Source: Gnetum montanum (taxonomy: Eukaryota > Streptophyta > Gnetopsida > Gnetales > Gnetaceae). From it: 64,000 nt of DNA. This document shows, one piece after another, positions 32,480 through 43,934 of the stretch (position 1 is the first letter of the stretch; each line of letters opens with the position of its first letter). A program made the position numbers and the translations under genes. Under the pieces are notes generated by a model. The model had not been told where the DNA came from and made no database searches. It saw only the letters and a program-made list of their open reading frames with translations. The stretch spans positions 594,922 through 658,921 of the forward strand of contig MNCI01035238.1 in assembly GCA_015680685.1 (NCBI GenBank), given 5' to 3'.

Positions 32480-35040
32480 TTAATTTCCTATTTTAATTCC
32501 CAGGTCTCCATGTTTAATATCCTCTTTTTGTGTATAATCAAAATGTAAGATATCTATGTCTAAATCCTCTATTTGGTCCATTTTCTTAAGTCTATAACTA
32601 ATAACTAAATCAGTTACTTCCATGCATCTTTGAAATAATTTTATATTTTCATTTTCAAGCCATTGGGTATCTTCTGGTTTAGTGGCTACTATGTAGGCTG
32701 GTTTTTGCTCACACACTTATTCCTTAGCTTTCTTGTGAGTTGTGCTAATATTTTGAATTTTTGGTCCATAATTACACCCTTTACTATTAGTGATGCATGG
32801 ATTTTCCTATCTCTCCACAATGATAAGTTCATCGTTTATGTCTTGTGTTGGAGTGGTAATGGTTGTTAGCTTTTTTATATGATTAGGAGACATCATTCTG
32901 GTGAGGAAGGTTGTTGCATTAGATTGCCCTTATGTTGGTTTTGATGAGTTAGTAGGTCCACAATTGTTGTGCTTATGCATGGAAACCATTCTAAAGAAAG
33001 GGTGTTTCTGAGATTGTGGTGGAGATCTACTAGCATTATCATTTTTGTGTATGTTCGTAGTAAAAGTGGAATTCTTTCATTGATGTTGTGATGTAGAACC
33101 TTCCTATGTTGCTGGCTATGACATGTGATGGAGTGGAGTATGAGAATATTGAGAATATGATGGAAGGTGAGAGGTGTGAGGTGGTAATACTTCAAAATAT
33201 TTCATGGGTCAATGATATTTAGGAGAGTGGTAGTAGTGATTTGAGGTAGAGAAAGTAGAACTAGTTGAAGAAACAAGTTTTTGAACATAATATCCATATG
33301 GGTTCAACTGGTAGTAAGGGTAGCATTGGTTTGATAATGGCCTCCCCCATAAGTGTGGGTTTTGCCACTACAGTTGATGATAGCGTTGAGGCTAGTAAGA
33401 ATTCTGACTAGCATAGTATGATTGGTTGTAGAACTGTCTAAAATTGCCTTGTGAGAAAGGTAATTTCCTAGGAATTTTATTTTGTATGAACTTGGGATTC
33501 AATGTAAAAGCCCAATACTCATGCATATGTAAATGACTGGGCAATAGCCCTTCGAATGGTCATATATGCAGATGTTACATCCATCATCTTCTTCAGTGGT
33601 TGAGTCTATAGCCTCTTCTTCTACAGCCATTTTCCCTTTCTACCGATTAGTTCTCTTACCTTTCTCTTAGTTTCTTTTCCTTCTTTTTTTGTGATCACTT
33701 GATTTGTTTTGTGTTGCTCTCCCCTCTATGATTTCTACGCAAGTTGTAACTTTCTCTTTATCCATTCCAACATGTTATCTAGCTTTGCTTCAAGCTCATT
33801 GATAAAATTTTGTATTGGCAAGGTTTATTATAAACTCATCTCATCAAGAGCTACCTCTTTTTTTTTTTCATCATAGATATGGACCCTCCTCTTTTGAAGA
33901 GTTGGATCCCATTGATATTTCTTAACATTCTCTCATTCACATGTCTCTCCTTCTTTTCAACATGCTTGATTAGCTTTTGGATATGATGGATTCCTAGTTC
34001 ATATAGTTGACCTTGAGCATACATCCCAAGGGTCTCTCTCGTTTAACTATGAAGCCCATCTATGATGTGGAAAAATTTTTCTTCTTGAGAGAAATCATGG
34101 CTTGGACATTTATTTAGTAGAAAATAGTTCTATCTAGGGTCATATCCAAGGGTTCATGTTGTTCTTGTTTCCATCCTTGGATTCGTTTCCTTAGGTTGGA
34201 CACCCTTACATAGGTTTGATATTTCTCATTGAAGAGTTCTAGCATTGTGAACCACAGATGGGTTAAATATGGTTTCAACAATCTATACCACACTTTGGCT
34301 TTGTCTATTAGTGTTCTAGGAAATAGCTTAAGCTTTTTCCATCCACTTTCAATGTTCTATAAAACATAGGCATCATGGAAGGCTTGCAAATGATGTTGTG
34401 AATCAAAATTATAGCCTCCTACAAATTTAGGGATGTTATTCATATCAAGCCTTTTGAGGTGAATTTCCTTGTGATTCTTGTGGAGTATTTTAACTACCTC
34501 TATGATCTACATCATGTTCTTAATGGCCAACAAGGGTTCACTATCATCAAACATGTCAACATAAAAATTTCTATTTCTATTTGTTTGATTATGACAATTT
34601 TTTCTATGTTCATTTTGATGTCTTTGATTCTGCCCTTGGGTTTGATTTCTATCCTTATTTTGACCCCATTTTGGAGCTTGATCTTTATACCTACATTCAT
34701 ATTTATCAAAACTAGACGTTGAAGAGGAAGAGGAAGATGAGGAACTAGGAGAGTTTCCATGGCCTCTATAGTGTTTCTCATGGTCTCTTGATTTATCTTT
34801 TCTAGGTTTTAAGGAGGTCCTAGGGCTTGAGGCCTCCCTTGATCTAGGAATTACTTCATCTCCTCTAGGATTGTTTGCCTTAGGTGAATGTAGTCCTTGA
34901 GTGTAATTAGGATGGTTAGGAACATATGAAACCCATGCATGAAGTTGGCCACTCCAATTTTCTTCAACATATATCTCATTAGTTATCTAATGAATTTTCT
35001 CTTCATACGATGCATTATCAATTCCTTGTGAAAGAGACAT
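32480..35040 (-). pseudogene. Gag of E1 (broken)
   Basis: The start MSLSQGIDNAS is at 35040. A Ser-rich and Arg/Asn-rich linker follows. The Gag core lies at about 34330-33970 (KVWYRLLKP, LELFNEKYQTYVRVSNLRK, EPLDMTLDR, LGMYAQGQLYELGIH). The knuckle-like C-NIC-IYD-H-SKGY-C is at 33541-33579. The tail contains ATKPEDTQWL, a segment also found in E4 and E5 after the protease, but E1 has no protease active site between them. Stops and frameshifts are frequent. Confidence 0.82.
33541..33579 (-). other. Shortened knuckle-like motif in E1 Gag
   Basis: C-X2-C-X3-H-X4-C with both Cys of the first pair kept. Confidence 0.72.
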
Positions 35041-35145
35041 TATTGTTAGTTAATGATGTGTGTAATTTAATATTCTTTGATAGATAAATCGTTAATGCAT
35101 TTACAATAAAGGTGTATGATATAACTAATCTAGATAACTAGCACC

Positions 35146-35165
35146 ATCCTTGGTAATGGCACCAA
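35146..35165 (-). promoter_or_regulatory. Primer-binding site of E1 (tRNA-Asp type)
   Basis: The minus strand reads TTGGTGCCATTACCAAGGAT next to the LTR, a decayed tRNA-Asp complement. Confidence 0.78.
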
Positions 35166-36004
35166 TGATGAGTGGTGAGGTACCCCCTATACCCCACCAT
35201 ATGAATCACAAGCATTCATACACGATCTAGTCAAATTTTGTGGATGGGACTAGTTGTGCATTTATATCGTTAAGCATTGATCATAGTTCACTGTCTTCCC
35301 ACTTAGACTAGTGGTAGCTTTGTCATGTATGGTTTAGTCCAAAGTGAAGCATATGATTCTTGATGTTGTTTTGTCCTTATGCTACTCCTAATGATAATAG
35401 AGAAATCAATTATTTAATCTAATTAACAACATAAAGATGAAGTCTAAACTAGCCTACGGGCTATGACTGTCCATTCCCAGCTTTCCATGAAAGTCCTAAA
35501 CCCATGTATCCACTACTGGGATTACCAAGCACTATGCTACTGGGCGAACCAAGCAATAATGCTACTAGGATTACCAAGCAAATACATGTTTACACTCAAA
35601 ACTGGTCGCACTCATTCCACCAATTCATTAACATGCATAGAAACATAAATATTACCTAAGTACATGGAATATAAATTGTATTAAAAGTAAATTTAATCTA
35701 AGTCAAAGTGCTACAATGAATTAGAATCAATCTTGATCTTATTACCATCCATGGAATGTGTCTAGGTACATTGCCACTTGAATAAGACACCATACAACTG
35801 ACTTAGATCCACATTGTGGGCACTCACTACCTATTCTCTAAGACTACGAAATAAAACTACAAGAGTTCGACTACTCTATTGACCAAAGAATGCTAATACA
35901 TGGTAAGAGCATGCATATTTATTGACTTTATTATGGAGCTACATTGACAAGGCCCCATAAATGCAAAAAATGCTACATCAATGCAACACTTTGATGCTTC
36001 ATCA
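35166..36004 (-). repeat. 5' LTR of E1
   Basis: The 839-bp LTR runs from TGATGAGTGGTG to GCTTCATCA and matches 17036-17903. Three ATTACCAAGC-type motifs are at 35510-35580. Confidence 0.9.
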
Positions 36005-36009
36005 CTTAG
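36005..36009. repeat. Target-site duplication of E1, right (CTTAG)
   Basis: It matches 17031-17035. Confidence 0.9.
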
Positions 36010-36413
36010 AAAAATCCAAAGTATGAATTACTAGATATTAGTAATTATTAAAGATCTTAAAGATAACTTTGTTGAGATGTAAAAGAGTTTTGTAATGTCT
36101 AAAATATATGAAAACTATGAAATATCATCAAAAATATTTTGAAATAGCTTATTTGTTATGCAATTAACTACATGTATTTACTGTGATGAAGATAAATAGA
36201 ATTGCATTGCCATGGTTTGGCAAGGGCTTGGGAGTCACCTTTTTATCTATTTTTCTTATCAAAATGGCTTTTGATGTGTGATTGCTATTTTATTCATTTA
36301 TTTATAGTTCGTTATGTTGTTTGTTCTTCTTGAGTTTCTAATAGTTGGCTCATGCACAACTCAGTGTCTATGGTGGGTACTATGTAGGAAAGTAAACAAT
36401 AGCAAATAATGAG
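36010..36413. other. AT-rich DNA, nothing recognised
   Basis: This is the right-hand flank of the nest. No coding or repeat family was identified. Confidence 0.35.
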
Positions 36414-36540
36414 ATGTTAGCCTAGTGGTAAGGCTCTTAATTTAAAGCTCTAAGCCATGGGTTTGATTTTATTGGGCAATGTTGGGTTATAAAGTTTTAA
36501 TCTAATCAAAGATATTAAAAGATCCTATTCCATTAAAGTG
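36414..36540 (+). repeat. tRNA-derived SINE, copy b
   Basis: The head TGTTAGCCTAGTGGTAAGG (A box) and GGGTTTGATT at 36459-36468 (B box) are followed by TTGGGCAATGTTGGGTTATA. This shows what an uninterrupted copy looks like at the site where E4 inserted into copy d. Confidence 0.7.
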
Positions 36541-36559
36541 TCTTTGCAAAATTGGTGGC

Positions 36560-38990
36560 AAATTCTCTTAGTGGTTTGTCTATCTTAAGGGTTTTTGGGG
36601 GAGTTTTTGTAGCAAAATGTTTTTGGCAAGGAATCATATAAATATTGAAAATACTAATGTCTCTTAGATTGTAGAGATTATGAAGAGTTATAAAGCTTTC
36701 AATTTTATTTTACCTAATGATTTATATGAATCCCTATTAAAAGATATTACTTCACGATACATATTTCTGTAAAGTATTGGATTTGTTTCACTGAATAAGG
36801 ATTTTACACCAGTGATTTGGGCTATCCTTGAACACTATAAAATTAATGTTTTGAATACCCTCTACTTTTTGAAATCCTTTTTACTTGTCAAATTGGTAAA
36901 AATTATGAAATGGTTGAGAAATCATTAGGTCTTAAAAGTTATATGGATCATGGTAATACTTTTGTTACTTGGGAATGGAAAGTGGATTTTGATCCATATT
37001 CTTTTGATTATTCTAAAATTCATTGTTAAATTGAATTAGAAAATCTTCCTCTTATTCTTCAAAGTGTTGAAAGTGCAATTATTAGCAACATTAATATAAT
37101 CTTAAAGCCTAAGTCAAAAACATTACTAGATGATGTGCAATGCTTACATTATTTTGTAGAGATTAATTTATGGTAGTACAAGATAAAATTAAAACTTAAG
37201 GCTGGTAATCAGTATTTTTTGAAAAAATTACATATTATAATTTATGATGATGTTGCATTTATTGTTGTCAAGGCCATGTTATTGGAATTTGTCCTATTCT
37301 CAATAAACAAGTGCTTCAAGAGGAAAAGAAATAACAATTTTTAAAAAAGGAAAATAATGGTAGTTTTCAGCAAGTACAAATGAAATCTTCTTCAACAAGT
37401 TTACAACCATTTACTGATCCTTTTAATTCTTAAGATGCTAGTAAACTCTTGATATCTAAAGAGAATTCCTCTTTACCAAAAAAAATGGAATTTTTAACCG
37501 GGACTAACAATGCAAATACTAATGCAAATTCATTTCACTCAGTGCAACATAAAAAGAAGAGGTCTACAAAGTCTATTTTCAATTTACAAACCCCAAATCT
37601 ATCTCTTTCTCTTTCTACTTCTACTACTATTCTAAATACTCTTTTATCAAATAATGCTTTTTCACTTATTAGTGACATTGATTATGAGACAAATTTTAAG
37701 CTTGAAAAATCAAGGATGAGGGTGTCTTCCCCACATCTCAATGTTAGTTCTATCATGAAATGGTCCGTGCCTTTCTAATAAATCTTAAGCAATGATTTCC
37801 AAGGAGTATCTTTCAAACCATAATTTATCTTCAAAGTAGTAGTAGTAAGAAATATGGAGGACTTGGCCTCATTAATTATTATAATTAGGGTATTTCTCTT
37901 ATAGAAAAATGAATTGCAAAGTTCTTTAATGAAGATGATGTTTGGATGCTCCTTTTAAAAAATAGACTTATGCAAGGAAAACCTAAGAATGATAACAGTT
38001 GGTTTTCTAATAACTTATTTCACTATCTTCTTTTTCCTCATGCCATTTCTATTCATGGTTCTCCAATTCTTAAATAAAGTTTGAAAATATGGTACAATCT
38101 TAGTAAAAATTGGAATTCCAATCATATTATAATTTCAGAATATATGCCTAAGTAAATTAGCACATTGTGGTTTCCTTTTAATGAAGGTGCTTGGTTTACT
38201 AGTGCATCTACATTATGCATCACATAGAGTAGATTTGATATCATTGCAATTTCTTATCTACATATGCATGATAAATGGATTACTTGGAATGAAGCTTCTA
38301 GCCTCTATGATTTGAATAGAAAGAGGAAAAATAATTTAAAAAATTTAATTTCTAATCTTGAGAATTTATTTAAATATGACAACAACTTATGTCACGGTTT
38401 TCTACATATTTTTTGGAAGAATGGAAAATATGTTTTTTCTTTAATTCAAAAGTTATTTATGAGATTATTACAAAGAATGATTTTATTCATAACAAATTTA
38501 GTAAGGCCTAGAAAATGCAATGATCATCGCACTTTTAGATGAAGAACATGAAAGATATTTGAAAAGCTTCTACATTTCCTAAAATTCATATATTTTAATG
38601 ATGTCTTATTCATCAAGGTCTTCCTATTAGCACTTATCTTTAAAATATGGGAAATGTTTCTCCCAAATGTCCTATTTATAAAAGTGAAGATTCATTGTTT
38701 CATGTTCTTTTTAGTATCCTACTTCTTAGCATGCTTGGAAATAGATATCCAAAATTTATAAACACTTTCAACCAAGCATTAATGAAGTCATTCTTGGTAA
38801 TCAACCTACTTTGTCTAGTTCATTTCTTTGCATTTAAAATTATGATTGATCACTTCTTCTCTACTCTATTTAGAAGCTTGTTATTTTCTAGCAACAAGAG
38901 CATAACTATGATCTCTCTTCAAGTGTCAAATGTCAAATTCTCAAAGATGTTTCTTTTTCATCTACAACTTTAAGCAAAAAAGCTCCTAGT
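36560..38990 (+). pseudogene. LINE remnant with the reverse-transcriptase part deleted
   Basis: The first part reads like a LINE ORF1: MDHGNTFVTWEWKVDFDPYS, then ELENLPLILQSV, a basic segment KLKLKAGNQYFLKK and a zinc-knuckle-like C-IY-C-CQG-H-VIGI-C near 37246-37290. A Ser/Thr-rich stretch is open at 37449-37778. From 37850 on it resembles the region after the reverse transcriptase: GLGLINYYN, NRLMQGKPKNDNSWFSNNLF, HAISIHGSPILK, HDKWITWNEASSLYDLN, and a zf-RVT-like MGNVSPKCPIYKSEDSLFHV at 38647. The endonuclease and polymerase core expected between them are absent. Frames are broken repeatedly. Confidence 0.7.
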
Positions 38991-39380
38991 AAAAGTTGAA
39001 TAATTAATTTTTTTTCTAAAATATTAATTTCCTTTTTTCTGGAGGCTCAAGGATGGAAAGCTTTCAACTTTTGTTTTCATTTATTTTTTATCTATGAGTG
39101 ATGTATTCTTTTGTCTTTAAAAAGATTTTTCTCCTTCTCTTTACATGAAACCCTTTCGTAAGAAGTGAGAACCTGTAAAGACCCTTCTCAATAAGGACAA
39201 GACCTGACTCTTTTCCTACCCAAAAAATGAGATTTTTCAAGATTGGTTGTAACGATGAAAACCTAAAAGGCATCCCCAAAACTATTGGGCTTTTTCTTTA
39301 AACTATCTCTTTGATGTTTTGATGTACTCTGAATTTTTTTAATAACATTATTCATTTTTCTGGGTCTAATACCTCCCCTT

Positions 39381-39450
39381 ATAAAGTTGTAATTAAACTA
39401 TATATCTTGGGGTGTACCTATATTACAATTATTTTAAAGTTTCAACACCT
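39381..39450 (+). repeat. SINE tail, copy c
   Basis: TTATAAAGTTGTAATTAAAC, TATCTTGGGGTGTACC and ATTACAATTATTTTAAAG match the bodies of the other SINE copies. No head precedes it. Confidence 0.55.
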
Positions 39451-39470
39451 CTTCTCCCCCAAATAATGAG

Positions 39471-39538
39471 TTGTTAGCCTAGTGGTGAGATTCTTGAGTT
39501 GAAAGCACCAAGTCATGGGTTTGATTTTAGTTGGCAAT
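39471..39538 (+). repeat. SINE head, copy d, interrupted by E4
   Basis: The A-box region TTAGCCTAGTGGTGAG and B box GGGTTTGATT (39517-39526) lead into TTGGCAAT, where E4 is inserted. The SINE resumes at 46602. Confidence 0.72.
39534..39538. repeat. Target-site duplication of E4, left (GCAAT)
   Basis: It is repeated at 46597-46601. The intact SINE copy b has a single GCAAT at this point. Confidence 0.93.
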
Positions 39539-40436
39539 TGATGAGTGGCGAGGTACCCCTACACTCAACCATACGAATACGAGCGTAGCATGCACAATCT
39601 GGTCAAACTCCATAGACTAAGTGCCTACACGCCCCATGGAACACTTAAGGTTAATCATTCATTTACTTCCTAGACTTACTTATAGTTGTCACGATGTATG
39701 GTTAAGTAAGTCTAAGGTATATGATTTTTATATCTTTTTATGTTTTATCTCCTATGCTATTGAGGTGAAGGGTTGAGAAACTAATTACTAATTCTAACTA
39801 ATGAACTATGTCTAAATTACCTAGCATCAGCATCCGTTCCCACTTACCATACACACCCTGAACCGATGCAACCATGGCTACCAAACGCTAATCGTTGCTA
39901 GGATCACCACGCATAATGTACATGCTCGAAGTGGTCATACTGAGGCACTTAACTAGGAGAGAGGGTAAGAGAATATAATCTAGCCTAAGTGCAATGAGCA
40001 TCCATTCCTTGATCATCCATACACATCCTTAAATACTCGTAATCAAGTCGTACTCATTCTGCATTACTAGGAGATAAGGGTGAGAGAGAAGGCAATAAAT
40101 AGCATTAAATAAAATCCTATTCCATGCACTACAAGGTTTATCCAGGAAGTTTATCTTTATTTCTGTACACAACTTGTGTTCAGGTACAATGTTGCTCGAA
40201 TAAAGATCCGTTCACTTTAGGACTCCTACTGCGGGCACATGGAAAATATTCTATCTCTGGAGTAATCAATCTGCCAGAGTTTCCCTACTGTCTAGCCTAG
40301 GATGAGGAAACAAGGGAGAGCCACCTCTTATTTATAGATATGACGGTGCACTGCGATATTGCTTATGTGATATCGCAAGGGATGCGATATCGCAACAGCC
40401 ACGATATCGCAACCCATGCGATATTGCGTCTCATCA
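39539..40436 (-). repeat. 3' LTR of E4
   Basis: The 898-bp LTR runs from TGATGAGTGGCG to GTCTCATCA. GATATC palindromes at 40352-40429 are spaced 14, 17, 17 and 17 bases apart. Confidence 0.92.
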
Positions 40437-40470
40437 TACCCCCATAACTAAATGAAAACTCATCCTCGAT
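40437..40470 (-). promoter_or_regulatory. Polypurine tract region of E4
   Basis: The minus strand reads GAGGATGAGTTTTCATTTAG and TTATGGGGGTA before the LTR. Confidence 0.82.
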
Positions 40471-42200
40471 TTCCTTACAATAATATCAAGAAGGTATTGG
40501 ATTATTGACTCAAATGAAACTAATGGGATGACATGTGAACGGATCATCATTACAAGACTCAACAAAACTGGTGTTCATGACAACAAGAGTGAACACTTTA
40601 TTACATTGACATCAGGCCTTAGTTGGTAGCTGAGAAAGAGAGAGAGAAATAAGTGTTGCTACTGCCAATGCCAAGATTACGCCTTTCATTGTCCATGCGT
40701 AAGCACATCGTCGATCTTGCTCCTTGCATAGCTGCTTCCAGTGCTGCTCCATTCCAAGTGTTCCTTCCAGATCCTCTCCATTGTTGTATGATTTCCATCT
40801 GCACACACAACATAATCTTATATTAGCAAGGGTAGATGAATTTCAATGTAGTTGATACCTTGCTTTAGTGTAAGTTCATTGGCTAGGTTGTGGTATGGCT
40901 GATACGGATCTGGAGATATATTAATGATAACTACCGAAGGTGTAGGGGTTAGGAAAAAATCAAAAAAATTAGGGCTAGGAGAAAATCGAAAAAAAATTGG
41001 GCCTTGTACCCCCATGACTAATCGCAAACTGTCGGTAGCGTTAGAATTGAGAAAGAAAAAGGAACAAGAAGATGTTGAAAAAGAGACAACTAGGACATCG
41101 ATAAAATGGATGTCAAGATGGAAATGAAAAAATAAAATTAATTGCAAAAAGTTAAGGGAAAGAAGTTAACTAGTGCACCAAAGAGGAATGTTAGTGGGTC
41201 CTCCCCAAAGCAGGCTCATGCCCTTAATGCCCTGACAAACCCACATTCAAAGAGTCCGTAGGCTCTGGGAATGTCATTTGGAATAAGAGTTAAAGTCTTA
41301 ACCGTAAGAGTTTACCAAAAAGAACACAATGTATTTACCAAAATATACACTAATGATACAATCGGAAAAGAGGTGAATAATGGAGAGAAGAGAATGGAAT
41401 GGAGTCTCAAGAACAAGATGGTGTATAGCCCCTTGTGAAGTTCATGATTAATGGGACTTAGCAAATCTCATTCCAACTCTGGCCTCAAACCAACCACATC
41501 CAGTGACTTCGCATCAATGCATTCGGCTAAACCATCCACTTGAATAACAAGAATGCATCTCCAAAGAGCCACCAGCATTCCGACAAAACAAAGGAGAGAA
41601 TGGGAGGCAAGAAGGGCCTCAATTAGAGGGAACATGTGTGGTTCCATAACCAGTTCTTGTAGCCCAGGTTTATTTCGTCTAAGGGGTATGCTTTGAATTC
41701 TCACTTTTCTTTTCTTTTTCTTTTTTTTTCTTTTTTTTTGTTTTATGTTTTATGTTTTTATGCGTGAGAACCACACCATGCAAAGACTTCTTATTTTTAT
41801 TGGCTCAGCTTCCAATAATTGGGTAACATCGGAATGGTGAGAAAACTCAAGAAGAAAACATTCAAGCACCCAAGAGAACAACCAACACAAATGCATCAAG
41901 TTCCCTTGAAGTCACGCCCTTTTCAATCCTTAAGTCCTTCCTTAGTTTGAGAAATTCTCAGTCACCGATTCGTTAAAGTTCTTATTATGAAGGGGACTGT
42001 ACATTTCCAATATGAGAGAGACCATAGAAACTGGTGGATGGATGGATGAAGTGAACTCATTACCTACCATATCAAAAGAAACATACCTTAGTATCAACAT
42101 CATGACTTAACAGTAAAAACTGAACATTAGCAATCAATATGAAAAATAGTTCATACCATCATTCCGAACACTTATTGGGTGACAAACTTACATGGTGGAT

Positions 42201-42231
<31 letters not shown>

Positions 42232-42398
42232 GAAAAATATAACGATGTTATAAAAAAAAACAAGAAAAGTTAAAGAAATGTGTAAAACAAAAACTAGAAA
42301 AGTTAGAGAAATTTGTAAAATAAAAACTTATAAAACAAAAATGTGTAAAACAAAAATGTGGAAAACAAAAATTGAAAAGAACTGAGGGCCTCCAATAA
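40471..42398 (-). other. Noncoding 3' half of E4
   Basis: Conserved family blocks are at 41190-41220 and 41896-41920. T-rich tract 41700-41760, CA microsatellite 42200-42226 and A-rich tract 42245-42375 are present. Small open frames at 40612-40813 and 41468-41704 have no recognised family. The first lies where E2 and E3 have their 3' frame, but I see no sequence match. Confidence 0.6.
42200..42226. repeat. CA microsatellite
   Basis: About 13 CA units in a row. Confidence 0.9.
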
Positions 42399-42839
42399 TT
42401 AGCATAGGTGGCCATCTCCCCCATGACTGAATTGTAAGGGAGAGATCCAAAATAATGAACGCCTATTTGAATTTCTTAGAAGTGCCCAACTTCTCCCCAT
42501 TGATGTTCTTAGATTAAGGGGTGAAAGTTGGCGACGCTCATATTCCAATGTGTCTGTGCCTTCGTTGTTGGCATGATTTGTTCCCTCAGTTAGTTCCATG
42601 CATATTTGGTTACTCTTTCAAGTAGCTATCAACCACGGGGTATCTACTACTTGTTGTGTGGTTACTACATATAGGCATCTTTGTTTCAAAGTTTCAAGGG
42701 CACACCTGTTGCATGGAGGAGATGTTGTGCATTCCTCCATGTCATCACCTAATGAATCATTGTATGTGATGCATGGAACTTTCCTCTTCTCGATCTTTCC
42801 ATACATGTTTATCTTAGAAATTTCCAAGGAAAGATCACA

Positions 42840-43120
42840 GATCCTAAGGCATGCATCTACTATACTCAGCCATGCCCTTTCCATTATAATTGGGAAGTCC
42901 CCCTTGTCATTGTTAACTTCAATCACCAAGAAATCAGCTCGGTAGGACCAACCACACACAGTGGTAACAATGTCCTCCACCAATCCCAAGGGAATGGTGA
43001 TGGAATGGTCAGCCAGCTCTAGTTGAATGTTTCTCTTCTTAAGTTGGGGCAGGTTCTAGGCTTGATACATCTCTCATGAAATTAGGTTGACTCCGGAACC
43101 TGAGTCAAGAAGAGCCTTAT
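42840..43120 (-). other. Retropepsin domain of E4
   Basis: The catalytic motif LLDSGSGVN is intact. After a stop, the strand and flap region GLVEDIVTTVCGW and DFLVIEVNNDKGDFPIIMER follow at the usual spacing. Confidence 0.85.
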
Positions 43121-43895
43121 GTGATTTGTTCCCAGTGATTTGTAAATAGATTAAGGGGCTTCCAAGATCAGTTAGTTTCCTGGGAAGGTGGCCTACCTTG
43201 ATCCAGTCAATTATGGTATGTGTTAACATAACCGTCTACATTAAGCTCTGATTTTGGACTGAAGGATGCTCCAAAGTGTTAGATGGTGGAGGAGTGTACA
43301 TGGGCTCAACCACTTGTTGTTGCAAGAGTTTTTTTGGGCTTTTGGTTCTAAAGAAATGTCTTCTCTTTTTATAGTTTTCAAAACCAGCAGTGGGTTGAAT
43401 GTTTACAGCTCTCGTAGCGTGGCATTACTATGGTTGAGTGGGGAGTTCCCCTTTCATTTTTCAAGAAGGAAGTGTTGTGGGAACTACAGGTGAAAGAGGT
43501 GCGGATGGAGTTGGAGGATGGTAAGTATGTGGGGTGCCTCCCAGAGGAGAAGGAGTTCTCCTAAAGTACTGCCAAACTTGGTAGTGATGTTGGGGAGTTA
43601 TGTGACTCATAGAGTCACTTAGAGAAACCGGTTGTTGCATATAATAGCCATAAGGATCAGGTTGCCGGTAAGGGTATTGTTGTGCCGGCGGTGGCATCCC
43701 CCATGACTGTGGATATTGCCACTGCTAATGCTATCCGATAGGTTGTGGTGGAGTTCCACTTGGATAATACGTTAGTGGTTGGTGGAACTACCTTGGGTTA
43801 CCTTGAGGATAAGGTAACCTTCAGGGTTTTTCTCATTGGTTAAGTCTCAGATTAAGCACATACATCCCAGACTCCTGTAGATGTGAGATAATTGG

Positions 43896-43934
43896 ACAAC
43901 ATCCCTTAGGATGGTCATAGTGAAAGATCTCACA
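43896..43934 (-). other. Shortened knuckle-like motif in E4 Gag
   Basis: C-X2-F-X3-H-X4-C followed by PIISHL. Confidence 0.7.

Larger units (their letters stand above)
17036..36004 (-). mobile_element. E1: gypsy-like, Gag-only LTR element (outermost of a three-level nest)
   Basis: The element lies on the minus strand: 5' LTR 35166-36004, primer-binding site 35146-35165, Gag 35040-32480, noncoding 3' half, polypurine tract 17904-17936, 3' LTR 17036-17903. Target duplications CTTAG flank it exactly. Its interior is split by element E2 (18094-30326) with E2's own duplication GCAGA. After removing the insert the internal length is about 5 kb. No protease, reverse transcriptase, RNase H or integrase is seen, so it could move only with enzymes from another element. 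The primer site matches tRNA-Asp, as in Athila/Tat-type gypsy elements. Confidence 0.9.

Noticed and set aside
40612-40813. Two overlapping 64-codon frames near the E4 3' LTR
   Set aside because: They lie where the E2/E3 3' frame would be but show no residue match with it, so I did not call a gene.
42598-42945. Plus-strand open frame opposite the E4 protease
   Set aside because: The minus strand here has a clear retropepsin, so this is its antisense shadow.
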